A stretch of DNA of 58,621 bases from an uncultured Clostridium sp. (GTDB taxonomy: Bacteria; Bacillota; Clostridia; Lachnospirales; Lachnospiraceae), in contig URFM01000018.1 of the NCBI GenBank assembly GCA_900547035.1, forward strand, positions 1 to 58,621, read 5' to 3'. The notes under the pieces are model-generated. The model did not search any database and was not told the DNA's origin. It saw only the letters and a program-made list of their open reading frames with translations. The translations under genes were made by a program, and so were the position numbers. Positions 25,235 to 33,539 of this stretch are shown here, piece by piece (the stretch's first letter is position 1; each line of letters opens with the position of its first letter).

Positions 25235-27598
25235 CTAAAGCCTGGCGGCGGCCCACTGATCCAGCTCTTCCCCGTATTCATACTCCCGGACGTCCACCGC
25301 CCTCTGCCTGCGTATAGAAGCCGGGCTGGCCCCATGGAGAGCCGCGGCCCTTGCCGCCAGCCGGTCCGCCTCCACCGGCGCAAAGTAGCTGAAGGCCAGC
25401 CGCAGCTCCGGCAGAAGGGAAACGAACTCCTCCTGGCTTAGACGGGCAAAAAGCCCGTCCAGCATCACCGTAAATTCCCCGTGAACCAGGGCCAGGTCCC
25501 GGGAGGTGGAGAAGAGTCCCCTGAGGAACACCGCGGAGGAGCGCATCTTCTCTCCTGTTCCCATGAGATACCCGGCGCAGATGCGAAAAATCTCCTCCCC
25601 TTTGGCTGTGTCTCCGCCGTAGAGAAGTCCCAGCACCCCGCCGTGAAGCCCGGGATGGATATTTGCGTCCCCTGCCATGGCCTCAAAGGTCTCCATCAGT
25701 TCTTCCCGCCTTCCGGCAAACTCCTTGCGCCCGGTAAGTTCATAGAGAAGGGCGCACACCTGGATGCAGTCCGTCAGCTGCTCGTCCCGGATCCTGGTCA
25801 TGGAGGGCAGAAGCTGGCCCAGCTTGACAAAGCACATCTCCAAAAGCCTCTCAAGCCCTCTCTCCTCCTGGCGGTAAAGGGTTCTCAGGCGGCACAGGGT
25901 ATTCAGACTGGCGCAGGCTTTTCCCAGAGAGAAAAAGTCTCCGTCCGCGGCCAGAAGCTCCTCCATACGCCCGCCAAAGTCCCGGGCCTCGCCGGAAATC
26001 CCCATGAGAAAACTCCAAACCATCAGCCGGGCCCCTTCTTCGGCGGAAGCCGCCCGGTCCATGCCCTCCTCCAGTTCCCTTTTGCAGGCCTCCTCCACCG
26101 TAGCCCCGGAAACGGAGTGGTCAATGAGGGCTGCCATAACCGGGCCGCTCCACTGATAGCTCCAGATTTCCCGAATCAGGTTCCGGTCCCGGCCGTTCAG
26201 CAAATCCGGCCCCTTCTGCCGCCTGGCAAAGCCGCAGTCCAGAAAGCTGGTCCGGTAGAGAAATGCGCTAATCCCGCGGTGTCTGGCCGAGGTGAAAATA
26301 TTCAGCACCACCTGACTGGCCGTACTTTCCTGGATTTTCAGCCGGAAGGCGCGGCACTGCTCCTCGAAATCCTTTACAAGAGGTGGAACCAGGGCCTGGT
26401 CGCAGAGCCGCCCCACAGCCTTTCCCGTCAAAAGTCTGCCCAGAATCCGCAGAGGCTCCGAGACGGCCGGGGATACCTCCCCCTTCACAAAGGAGCTGAG
26501 AACAGCGTCCTGAAGCTCGTAAAGGCCTGGCTGCTCCTTTCCCCGGAGTTCCGCCAGACCTCTGGCCATATCCATGGCGCAGATTTCATCGTAGGTGGAG
26601 AGGGCAAATCCGCCCTGTCTCAAACGCCGTCCCGTCACCACCAGGAAATCCAGAACCGCCTCGTCCCATGGCTGCTCCTTTTCCTCCTCCATCATGGTCC
26701 AGACCCGATGGTAAAATCCGGGAGAAGGCATCCCGCTGGCATAGCCATTTAAGGCGTCCAGGGCCTCCATGGTATAGGCCATGGGGTAGACACTCTGAAC
26801 CCCTCCGGAAAGGCCGGAACTCTCCTCCCCCTCCTCCGGGTGCAGCAGCCCCCAGGTGTGAAATCCTCCCGTCACCACCAGCACCCGCTGAAATTGGTTC
26901 CGAAACCCCTCAATCCGTTTTGCCATGTGGCGCTCCCTGGCCAGACAGCCATCCTTTTTCATCTCCTCTGCCGGCGTATTCTGCCGAACCAGAAGACAGT
27001 AGGTGTAAAGCTGTGCCGCAAATTCCCGGGTGCTCATGGCGAAAGCCCGGATTTCAAAATATTTTTCCCAAAACTCCTCAAAACTGCGAAGCCCCGTTTT
27101 CTCGCACAAAAGCTGCACAAACCTGCTGCGGCTCAACAGATAGTCGTCGTTGTAGGAAACCTTTTCCTCCTTTGAGAGAAGTCCCTGGTCCCTGGCCGTA
27201 GCCATGAGGATTTCCCCGTAGGAAAGGTCGATCAGATGGCAGCTGATTCCCAGCGCCATTGCCTCCTTCATCGCCACATACTCCGGCGAGCAGTCCGTAA
27301 AAGGATAGTAGCACTTATAAGCGCCCTTCTCCTTTCCAATCCGGCCCTCGTTGTCCTGGAAGGAGTAGTACAGAGCCAGCGGCGTTTTAGATTCCTCCGA
27401 GGCCAGAACGGGAATCAGGGAATCGGCATTTTCCGGGCCCTCAATGAGAATGCAGTCCGGCCGGTATTCCTCTATGGCCTTCTTCAGATGCCAGGAACAG
27501 GCGGGACTGTGGTGGCGAATGGGAAAATAAAGGCAGGGAGCCGAGAAGTCAAATGGAATTATTTCAGCTGCCGTCTGGCCTCGTAATAATTCTTCCAT
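25235..27598 (-). CDS. DUF5682 protein (YehM-like, possible ChaN/TraB-type fold)
   Basis: A 787-residue cytoplasmic protein I assign to DUF5682. The N-terminal 270 residues contain PIRHHSPACSW, ILIEGPENAD, and VTGGFHTWGL; paired His and a GGFH segment recall the TraB/ChaN/EreA superfamily, suggesting a possible metal-dependent site (inference). The remaining part is helical. The start at 27598 has GGGAGGA upstream and lies inside the 3' end of the MoxR gene, an overlap of 40 nt. It ends 14 nt before the VWA gene. Size resembles E. coli YehM. Confidence 0.8.
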   Translation of the reverse strand: MEELLRGQTAAEIIPFDFSAPCLYFPIRHHSPACSWHLKKAIEEYRPDCILIEGPENADSLIPVLASEESKTPLALYYSFQDNEGRIGKEKGAYKCYYPFTDCSPEYVAMKEAMALGISCHLIDLSYGEILMATARDQGLLSKEEKVSYNDDYLLSRSRFVQLLCEKTGLRSFEEFWEKYFEIRAFAMSTREFAAQLYTYCLLVRQNTPAEEMKKDGCLARERHMAKRIEGFRNQFQRVLVVTGGFHTWGLLHPEEGEESSGLSGGVQSVYPMAYTMEALDALNGYASGMPSPGFYHRVWTMMEEEKEQPWDEAVLDFLVVTGRRLRQGGFALSTYDEICAMDMARGLAELRGKEQPGLYELQDAVLSSFVKGEVSPAVSEPLRILGRLLTGKAVGRLCDQALVPPLVKDFEEQCRAFRLKIQESTASQVVLNIFTSARHRGISAFLYRTSFLDCGFARRQKGPDLLNGRDRNLIREIWSYQWSGPVMAALIDHSVSGATVEEACKRELEEGMDRAASAEEGARLMVWSFLMGISGEARDFGGRMEELLAADGDFFSLGKACASLNTLCRLRTLYRQEERGLERLLEMCFVKLGQLLPSMTRIRDEQLTDCIQVCALLYELTGRKEFAGRREELMETFEAMAGDANIHPGLHGGVLGLLYGGDTAKGEEIFRICAGYLMGTGEKMRSSAVFLRGLFSTSRDLALVHGEFTVMLDGLFARLSQEEFVSLLPELRLAFSYFAPVEADRLAARAAALHGASPASIRRQRAVDVREYEYGEELDQWAAARL

Positions 27599-28677
27599 AG
27601 TCCTCCCTCTTTCTGGGACTTGTCCCGCACTACGGTGGAAAAATAGCTTCTCAGCTTCTCCAGATCCTCCCTGGATTCCTTCTGAACCGCTCCCACCAGA
27701 TTCTGGACCATGCAGTCCATTTCCATATGTCCGTCGCCGTAATAGTAGGCGTTCATCATAGTCTGATAGTAGACCGACACCGCCTCCGCCGTGCTCATCA
27801 CGCTGCCCGGGGAATCGATGCGGTGGCCCATAGAGGAGACGCCCTCCCGCAGCTCGTGGAAGGTGGAGGCCAGAAGCTCTGCCGCCTCCTCGTCCGGCTC
27901 CATCTCCATCCCGGCGGACCGGGACAGTTCCCGGACCTCATTTAAGATAATCTGTTTTTCCAGTCTCACGTCCCGGACCGGCTGGACGGTCTCAAAATTG
28001 AACCGCCGCTTCAGGGCGCTGCTCATCTCATTGACGCCCTTGTCCCTGGTATTGGCGGTACCGATGACGTTAAACCCCGGACGGGCAAAGAGCAGCCCCT
28101 CCTCCCCCAGCTCCGGCACATTCAGCACCTTGTCGCTCATGACGCTGATCAAGCTGTCCTGAATCTCCGCCGGGGTTCTGGTAATCTCCTCAAACCGGGT
28201 CAGAATCCCCTTCTCCATACCGGTATACAGCGGAGAAGGCACCAGGGCCTGGCGGGATGGGCCGTTCGCCAGAAGAAGGGCGTAGTTCCAGCTGTATTTA
28301 ATCATGTCCTCCGTGGTTCCGGCAGTTCCCTGGATGGTGTTGGTGCTGACGCCGCTGACGGCCGCGGAGAGCAGCTCCGACAGCATGGTCTTGGCCGTAC
28401 CGGGCTCTCCCACCAGCATGAGCCCCCGGTTTCCCGCCAGGGTAATGATGCAGCGCTCCACCAGGGCGTCGTTTCCCAGATACTTTTTCTGAATCCGGAC
28501 CTCCTCCCCATCCAGGAGCAAAGGCTCCCTGCGGCCCAGGATGAAATCCCGCACCGCCCTGGGACTCAGCTTCCAGCCCGCCGGTTTCCGGTTGCTGCCG
28601 TCCGCCGCCTCCAGGGCTTTCAGTTCTTTTTCGTATCGCGACTCCGCAGGCCTGCGGATTTGTTTTTCCCCGATCAT
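27559..28677 (-). CDS. MoxR-family AAA+ ATPase, first gene of the MoxR-VWA operon
   Basis: A 372-residue AAA+ ATPase. Walker A is GEPGTAKT at residues 90-97. The Walker B region is LTRFEEITRTP, in which the usual hydrophobic-DE is replaced by RFEE, so the first acidic residue is displaced; sensor 1 is GTANTRD and the arginine region LKRRFNFE. Start at 28677 is chosen because GGGGAGG precedes it and the longer frame runs into the promoter. MoxR ATPases remodel complexes together with VWA proteins. It leads a six-gene operon ending with DUF4132. E. coli YehL is similar in size and class. Confidence 0.88.
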   Translation of the reverse strand: MIGEKQIRRPAESRYEKELKALEAADGSNRKPAGWKLSPRAVRDFILGRREPLLLDGEEVRIQKKYLGNDALVERCIITLAGNRGLMLVGEPGTAKTMLSELLSAAVSGVSTNTIQGTAGTTEDMIKYSWNYALLLANGPSRQALVPSPLYTGMEKGILTRFEEITRTPAEIQDSLISVMSDKVLNVPELGEEGLLFARPGFNVIGTANTRDKGVNEMSSALKRRFNFETVQPVRDVRLEKQIILNEVRELSRSAGMEMEPDEEAAELLASTFHELREGVSSMGHRIDSPGSVMSTAEAVSVYYQTMMNAYYYGDGHMEMDCMVQNLVGAVQKESREDLEKLRSYFSTVVRDKSQKEGGLWKNYYEARRQLK

Positions 28678-28720
28678 GGCTAATCCTCCCCACCTATTTC
28701 CGCATAATGTCTCTGAGACG

Positions 28721-28749
28721 ATTATACCTGAAACTACCGTACAAATCAA
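28721..28749 (-). promoter_or_regulatory. Promoter of the MoxR-VWA-SWIM-DUF4132 operon
   Basis: On the minus strand TTGATT and TATAAT are separated by exactly 17 bp, with the transcript starting about 37 nt before the MoxR ATG. It lies directly after the spmA terminator stem, so the operon has its own housekeeping-type promoter and no obvious operator. Confidence 0.8.
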
Positions 28750-28774
28750 TTCGCGGCCACATACAGGCCGCGAA
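28744..28774 (-). terminator. Probable terminator of spmA
   Basis: A perfect 9-bp stem, TTCGCGGCC with GGCCGCGAA, loop of 7 nt, begins 3 nt past the spmA stop. The following TTGATTTG is only moderately T-rich, and those bases also form the -35 of the next promoter. Confidence 0.65.
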
Positions 28775-28776
28775 CT

Positions 28777-29391
28777 TCAATGCCTTTTTCTCCCCATCAC
28801 CCTGCAAAACACCACCGCCGCCGCCGTACTCATGGCCGTAGCCGCAATAGCCGGCCCCACAATGGCCGCCGGGGCCGCGCTTCCATACTGAGTTCGGTAC
28901 ACAATCATATTAATGGGAATCAGCTGCAGGGATGAAATATTGATAATCAGAAAGGTACACATCTCGTTCCCCGCCTCACCTGCTCTGCGCGCAGGCCCCG
29001 CCGCCAGCCCGGACCTGCGCTTCTCCTCCAGCTTTTTCAACTCCTCCATGGCTTTTAAACCCGCAGGCGTAGCCGCCCATCCAAGTCCAAGAAAATTGGC
29101 AATCATATTGACGGAAATCTGTCTGGCCGCCTCGGACTCGGGTGGAAGCTCCGGAAACAGAAACCTCAGGACCGGCCTCATGACCCCGGACAGACGCTCA
29201 ATGAGCCCTGCCCGCTTTCCCGCTTCCAGCACGCCGGTCCACAGAACCATTACTCCCAGCATGGTGATGCACAGGGAAACCGCCTCCCCGGAGGCGGCCA
29301 GCATCTCGTCTGTCACCTGGCCTAAAGTGCCATGAAAGGCGGCCCAGGCGATTCCTGTGAGAATCATTACCGTCCATAAGATGTTCAGCAT
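28777..29391 (-). CDS. spmA: Spore maturation protein A
   Basis: A 204-residue membrane protein of the nucleoside-recognition family, required with SpmB for spore core dehydration in Bacillus. Recognisable parts are the N-terminal MLNILWTVMILTGI, the TDEMLAASGEAVSLCI segment, ISVNMIANFLGLGWAATPAGLKAMEEL and the CTFLIINISSLQLIPIN stretch. A basic insertion lies near residues 130-150. GAGGA precedes the ATG. It stands alone, separated from spmB at 14668. Confidence 0.87.
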   Translation of the reverse strand: MLNILWTVMILTGIAWAAFHGTLGQVTDEMLAASGEAVSLCITMLGVMVLWTGVLEAGKRAGLIERLSGVMRPVLRFLFPELPPESEAARQISVNMIANFLGLGWAATPAGLKAMEELKKLEEKRRSGLAAGPARRAGEAGNEMCTFLIINISSLQLIPINMIVYRTQYGSAAPAAIVGPAIAATAMSTAAAVVFCRVMGRKRH

Positions 29392-29906
29392 GTCAGTCCT
29401 CTGTCGATTCTATTCATTGTTACTACTTTATGTGGGCAGGGAATCATAGATGATAAAAAGGCCGCCAGGTTGCGGCAGTTATATTTTTCTATTTTCTTAT
29501 TCCTTTTTCCATACAATATTTTAACTGGTCAATCTCATTTAAAGTTTTGAGTTCTTCAAAATCAACCCAAATCGAGACGATTACGTAATGAATAGCAGCA
29601 ATGCTTCCTGTTAACCTCACAAGACATATGATTTTTTTACTAATTCCATCGCTCTGACCTTTTTTGCTTTACCTTAGTCCTCCTTGTGCTATTTGAAAAT
29701 ATGACCGCTTGCCGGCTCAAATTGCACAATGTTGAATACCTTGCATTTTCCGAATCCATACCATTCAGCTCGCTGCAGATGCTCAATGCGATTATTTCGG
29801 AACCGGACACCCTGACAAAATCCGCATTCCGTCTTTGTGAAACGACTTGGTTCAGAATATGTCCGTCATGGCACAGGCAGTATTTTTAGACGCAGGAACG
29901 CTGAAT
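29392..29906. other. Gene-poor AT-rich interval with a decayed coding fragment
   Basis: No intact gene is supported in this part of a 981-bp gap between spmA and the YitT gene. A minus-strand frame of about 70 codons (roughly 29680-29890) reads like protein (CHDGHILNQVVSQRRNADF) but has no start or ribosome site and ends at stops on both sides. It may be a remnant of a mobile gene. A weak GC hairpin lies near 29462-29478. Confidence 0.4.
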
Positions 29907-30236
29907 TGAAAAAGTAAATTCCAGTGTAACGGTAAATTCTACTTGCCTTTTAAAAACTGTAAATTTTATTAGCTTTCTACAATACCAGCTGGTAACCATA
30001 TACCAAATATTGAGATAAAATTAATTGAAATAATTGATATTGTGTCAAGTATTTTATATGCAAATATCAAGTATGTGTAAGAGTAACTTCCATTGTTAGG
30101 TGGTCGGACTTTCCTGCTTTTGGAGCAGCGCAGTCAAGGCAGGAATAGATAACCGTTCTTTCGCATGAAAGACTAAATGCCACTTGCGCAAGATTAAATT
30201 CCACTATAGGTTGGAAAGGTAGAATTTATTTTTTCA
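29907..30236. mobile_element. 330-bp element bounded by inverted repeats (MITE or collapsed IS)
   Basis: The left end reads TGAAAAAGTAAATTC and the right end is its inverse with one mismatch (14 of 15). The ends have the TG...CA form. Inside, TAAATTCYA-like motifs recur several times near both ends, as in IS families whose transposase binds multiple end repeats. No open reading frame lies within. It is AT-rich compared with the flanking genes. No target duplication is obvious. Confidence 0.5.
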
Positions 30237-30269
30237 TTTTAGTTGACACATACAACAACCTCCCACCCC

Positions 30270-30298
30270 TTGCTTTTATCCCATTTTTCAGGTATACT
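30270..30298 (+). promoter_or_regulatory. Promoter of the YitT-family gene
   Basis: TTGCTT and TATACT with a 17-bp spacer. The predicted transcript would begin about 30305 with a stem-loop (AAACCGG pairing with CCGGTTT at 306-327 of this kilobase) followed by TT, which could stabilise or attenuate the message. Confidence 0.55.
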
Positions 30299-30372
30299 AA
30301 AAGGGAAACCGGGCCGGCTGCCGGTTTTTAAAAGAACGTTGAAAAAATTTTTTAAAGAAACGGGGTTTTATT

Positions 30373-31086
30373 ATGAAGCAGCTGAGAGTCTTCTTGCTGC
30401 GTTTGAAACAGGAACTTACAGACACGTTCACCTTCCAAAGAACGTTCTCAATTCTTCTTGGAACAGCCATCATTTCCTTTGGAATTACCAACATTCACAG
30501 CCGGGTAGGAATTTCCGAGGGAGGCGTATTGGGACTGCTCCTTCTTTGTAACTTCTGGCTGGGAATTTCGTCCTCTATTTTATCTCCCTTGCTGGACGGC
30601 TTGAGCTATCTCCTTGGTTTTAAATACCTGGGCAAAGAATTTTTAAAAACATCCATTCTTGCCTCCGTCAGCTTAAGCTTCTTTTACCGGGTATGGGAGT
30701 CATTTCCGCCTGTGCTGCCGGATCTTTCCTCTGATCCACTGATCGCTTCTATCACAGGAGGCTTGTTCATCGGTATCGGATGCGGCCTTGTAGTACGGCA
30801 GGGGGCTTCCAGCGGCGGCGATGATGCTTTGGCGCTGGTAATCTCCAAGATAACCGGATGGAAAATTTCCCGGGCCTATCTCTTTACGGATGTGACGGTG
30901 CTGACATTGTCTCTGTCCTATATTCCGCTCACTAAAATCATTTTCTCTTTGATTACAGTGACTATTTCTTCCTTCCTGATCGATTTCATTTCCACATGGG
31001 GGAAAGATTCGGACGAGGACGGCGATTCTAAGAATCAAAAAATTTCCGGGCAGGCTCTTGTCTCGGATTCCGTCTCTTCCCGATAA
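30373..31086 (+). CDS. YitT-family membrane protein
   Basis: A 237-residue membrane protein of the YitT/DUF161 family with about five hydrophobic segments. The pattern GTAIISFGITNIHSRVGISEGGVLGL at the start and GASSGGDDALALVISKITG later are the conserved features. The C-terminus is charged and cytoplasmic. The C-terminal DUF2179 domain of longer family members is missing, so this is a short form. Ribosome site is weak (ACGGGG). Physiological role in this family is unclear. It stands alone between the decayed interval and a bidirectional terminator. Confidence 0.8.
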   Translation: MKQLRVFLLRLKQELTDTFTFQRTFSILLGTAIISFGITNIHSRVGISEGGVLGLLLLCNFWLGISSSILSPLLDGLSYLLGFKYLGKEFLKTSILASVSLSFFYRVWESFPPVLPDLSSDPLIASITGGLFIGIGCGLVVRQGASSGGDDALALVISKITGWKISRAYLFTDVTVLTLSLSYIPLTKIIFSLITVTISSFLIDFISTWGKDSDEDGDSKNQKISGQALVSDSVSSR

Positions 31087-31139
31087 ATAAATATGCTTGA
31101 CGATGGAGTACAGCCGGCCTTCTTCAAGCGGCATAAAAT

Positions 31140-31178
31140 AAGCAGCCCACACAGGTCCAACTCCTGTGCGGGCTGCTT
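31140..31178. terminator. Bidirectional terminator between yitT-like and merR-like genes
   Basis: A 16-bp arm AAGCAGCCCACACAGG pairs with CCTGTGCGGGCTGCTT (one mismatch) around a 7-nt loop. On the plus strand it is followed by TTTAATTTTTC and on the minus strand by ATTTTATG, serving both convergent genes. Confidence 0.85.
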
Positions 31179-31187
31179 GCTATTCGT

Positions 31188-31997
31188 TTAATTTTTCTCC
31201 ACCGGAATATAAATTTCCAGATAGTGATTCAGCTTTTCTCCAATAAAAACCGTCATCATGGCGTTGACGTAGACTGTGTCCTGAGGCCTTACTCCCTGTT
31301 CCCTGCCCCATTCGATCATCTGCTCCACCAAGCTGGCTTCCGGCAAAACCTGCTCTGACCGTACCACGCAGTAGATACAAGGGCGTTTTTCTGTAGTCTG
31401 GCAGATAAAATCCTTCCGGTCCGCTTTCAGGCAGTCCTCCACTTTTTGGTAGACAATCATCTGCGTCTCCTTATGGATCAGCCCCTCTTCCTTTGAGTAG
31501 GCAAATACGTTGTAGAAATAGGTCATATCCAGGCCGCTCTCCCCGGCGGAGATACGGAACCACTCCTTCACTCCGTCCTCCTGGGAACCGCAGCGATCCA
31601 CTACATAGCCATCCGGAAATTTCTGGAAGCTGAAACTCTCCAAACAATTTTCAATAGAGTCCAAATCCCCCGCCACCAGACGCAGCCTTGCGATGGCCTG
31701 ATAATGGCGGCGCAGCTCCTCCTCCTCTTCCTTCAGCCGATTCAGAACATGGTTCTTTAAAAATCCTTCCTCCACATCCTTTCCCAGAATCCCGTCAATC
31801 TCCTCCAGACTGGCATTCATCTTCCTGTGGTACACGATGTACATCAGCTTATATAAATCTTCCTGGGAATAGCAGCGATAGCCGTTCTCTTTCTTTTTTG
31901 CCTTAATAATTCCCTTTTTCTCGTAAAAACGCAGGGCGTCACAGCTGAGCCCCACGATTTTGGACACATCGCCAATCTGATATTCTGCTTCTCTCAT
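31188..31997 (-). CDS. MerR-family regulator with C-terminal effector domain
   Basis: A 269-residue activator/repressor. The N-terminal winged helix reads QIGDVSKIVGLSCDALRFYEKKGII, then a coiled coil (LEEIDGILGKDVEEGFLKNHVLNRLKEEEEELRRHY). The C-terminal 150 residues resemble a GyrI-like/BmrR-type ligand-binding domain ending PVEKN. A 17-bp spacer promoter lies upstream with a perfect dyad over the -35. It is oriented like, and downstream of, the thiazoline hydrolase operon, but has its own promoter. Ligand unknown. Confidence 0.83.
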   Translation of the reverse strand: MREAEYQIGDVSKIVGLSCDALRFYEKKGIIKAKKKENGYRCYSQEDLYKLMYIVYHRKMNASLEEIDGILGKDVEEGFLKNHVLNRLKEEEEELRRHYQAIARLRLVAGDLDSIENCLESFSFQKFPDGYVVDRCGSQEDGVKEWFRISAGESGLDMTYFYNVFAYSKEEGLIHKETQMIVYQKVEDCLKADRKDFICQTTEKRPCIYCVVRSEQVLPEASLVEQMIEWGREQGVRPQDTVYVNAMMTVFIGEKLNHYLEIYIPVEKN

Positions 31998-32065
31998 CTG
32001 CCCTCACCTGTACCTTAAACCGGGACTCCACTCATGCGGAATCCCGGACTTTGTATTCTCCCTAC

Positions 32066-32099
32066 ACTATAAATCCAAGACAGGCGCAGGTCAATGACC
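32066..32099 (-). promoter_or_regulatory. Promoter and operator-like dyad of the MerR-type gene
   Basis: On the minus strand TTGACC and TATAGT are 17 bp apart. GGTCATTGACC, a perfect 5-1-5 dyad, covers the -35. The usual MerR-activated promoter has a 19-bp spacer, so this site fits repression or simple autoregulation better. Confidence 0.5.
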
Positions 32100-32142
32100 C
32101 TGTTAAAAATGTAATAAATGTAATGAAATCGTAAGCGCCTTT

Positions 32143-32823
32143 TTAACAGATATTAAAATTCGTATACCGGTAGCTGCAAATTGTATCTGCCATTTCCTGC
32201 CCGTAATCCTGTTTTAAATCCTCCATTACCAAGCCGTTAACCGCTTCCCCCTCCTGACCAAAGATGGCTGCCGTAATCTCATTGTAGGCCCAGTAGGAAT
32301 GAGCGCAGTGATACTCAAAAGACTTTAAGTACTCCCTCTTTTTCCCTTTCTCAGCCCCCTCGCTGATCATTCCGTTTTCAAGGCGGTGGATGCAGCAGTC
32401 GCTGGTATGGAGAGTCTGGTCAACACGATAGCCAAGATAAGGGTTAAATCCTCTGGAAATGGCGCTGTCCAGGTGCCGGCAGTATTCCGCTCCTGCCTCC
32501 GTGAGGCCCATTTCCTTAAATTGTTCATGCCATGGACATTTCGTGATTTTTAAGTATCCTTCCGGCGTTATCTCAGACTGGTTGGCACAGCCCTCCGCCT
32601 TGATTTCTTCCGTATTCACCCACTCCCCATACTGGTTGTAAGCAGACTGGGTCAGTTCCTCCCCATCACGGATTGCCCGCTGGGCCATCCTTCTACCTCT
32701 CTGTATGGCATAATACTGGGTTCCATGGATAAATGCCCGTTTTCCCCGCTCTCCAAACGCCTCTGTCAGATGCACATAATATTTGGCCGCAATGTATGCG
32801 TGAACTTTTTCATTAAATCCCAT
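32143..32823 (-). CDS. L-2-amino-thiazoline-4-carboxylic acid hydrolase family protein
   Basis: A 226-residue protein that I place in the ATC hydrolase family. The founding enzyme opens L-2-amino-thiazoline-4-carboxylate to carbamoyl-cysteine in Pseudomonas. Conserved-looking segments are TKCPWHEQFKEMG, EYCRHLDSAISRGFNP and DCCIHRLE, Cys/His-rich and possibly metal-binding. Its ATG directly follows the stop of the upstream membrane gene, with GGAGGAGG. The operon also has an M20 amidohydrolase, the expected next enzyme in ATC breakdown. The family is broad, so the true substrate may differ. Confidence 0.7.
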   Translation of the reverse strand: MGFNEKVHAYIAAKYYVHLTEAFGERGKRAFIHGTQYYAIQRGRRMAQRAIRDGEELTQSAYNQYGEWVNTEEIKAEGCANQSEITPEGYLKITKCPWHEQFKEMGLTEAGAEYCRHLDSAISRGFNPYLGYRVDQTLHTSDCCIHRLENGMISEGAEKGKKREYLKSFEYHCAHSYWAYNEITAAIFGQEGEAVNGLVMEDLKQDYGQEMADTICSYRYTNFNIC

Positions 32824-33525
32824 CTATTTTTCCTCCTCCGAACCATGGATTTTTTTCGCTGCCAAAGCCCCAATCACTACTAAAATCAAGATTTGGGCGT
32901 AGCCGCCTCCTAAAGGCAGTACCCCAAACACCCCTATGTTCGTCATAGCGCAGCACAGGATTGTAAAAGGCACCAATACGAAAAAGGTTTTCGGGTCCAG
33001 CATTGCCCTCTGCATGCACATGGAGCCGTAGAGAGCCGGAAGCAGATAATTCAGAGCACTGATAACCGCGCCCGGCAGAATGGACAGCAGCACGTTTCCA
33101 GCCAAAGCTACGATTGTCATACAGATGATGCTGACAAAAACCGATGTCGCTATGGCAATGCAGGAAATCATTGTGCCATGCTCCGTTCCGCCTTCTACAT
33201 CGGCGGCACTCATAGCCGCACTGGCGGCAGGGGCGCGAATTTCCTTAGAATTTCCCGCAATATAGGTCATATAGAGCCCCGGCACATGGAGTATTGGAAA
33301 CAGGGTGATGGGGTCTACAATGTACCAGGCCAGCATGCTGGCAAAAAGCGGGATAAACGCCGCCAGAATCTGCCCTGCTGTAATCGTTGCTCCAAAGAGG
33401 AGGATCAAGACAGCCGTTGGAATGAAAATCAGCGGGATGGACAGCCAGCAGGTAATCTTTCCCCATTTGATGATGTAGGGCATATATTCGTTTTGAAACG
33501 TCTGTTTTTGCTTTTCATTTATCAT
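32824..33525 (-). CDS. Membrane protein paired with DUF5058, putative transporter subunit
   Basis: A 233-residue integral membrane protein with about six hydrophobic segments, beginning with a short basic cytoplasmic tail. I do not recognise a named family. Start at 33525 by AGGAGG; the longer frame would overlap the DUF5058 gene. It is 14 nt after the DUF5058 gene and adjoins the hydrolase gene. Two small membrane proteins encoded in series between catabolic enzymes suggest a heteromeric uptake system for the operon substrate (inference). Confidence 0.6.
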   Translation of the reverse strand: MINEKQKQTFQNEYMPYIIKWGKITCWLSIPLIFIPTAVLILLFGATITAGQILAAFIPLFASMLAWYIVDPITLFPILHVPGLYMTYIAGNSKEIRAPAASAAMSAADVEGGTEHGTMISCIAIATSVFVSIICMTIVALAGNVLLSILPGAVISALNYLLPALYGSMCMQRAMLDPKTFFVLVPFTILCCAMTNIGVFGVLPLGGGYAQILILVVIGALAAKKIHGSEEEK

Positions 33526-33539
33526 AAGCCGACCTCCTT

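Noticed and set aside
29686..29889. 67-codon plus-strand frame in the decayed interval
   Set aside because: No ribosome site, no recognisable composition, and it overlaps an equally open minus-strand fragment.
32100..32149. CTGTTAAAAA and TTTTTAACAG inverted repeat after the thiazoline hydrolase gene as a terminator
   Set aside because: The 30-nt loop, A/T-rich stem and overlap with the 3' coding end make a working terminator doubtful, though a weak one is possible.
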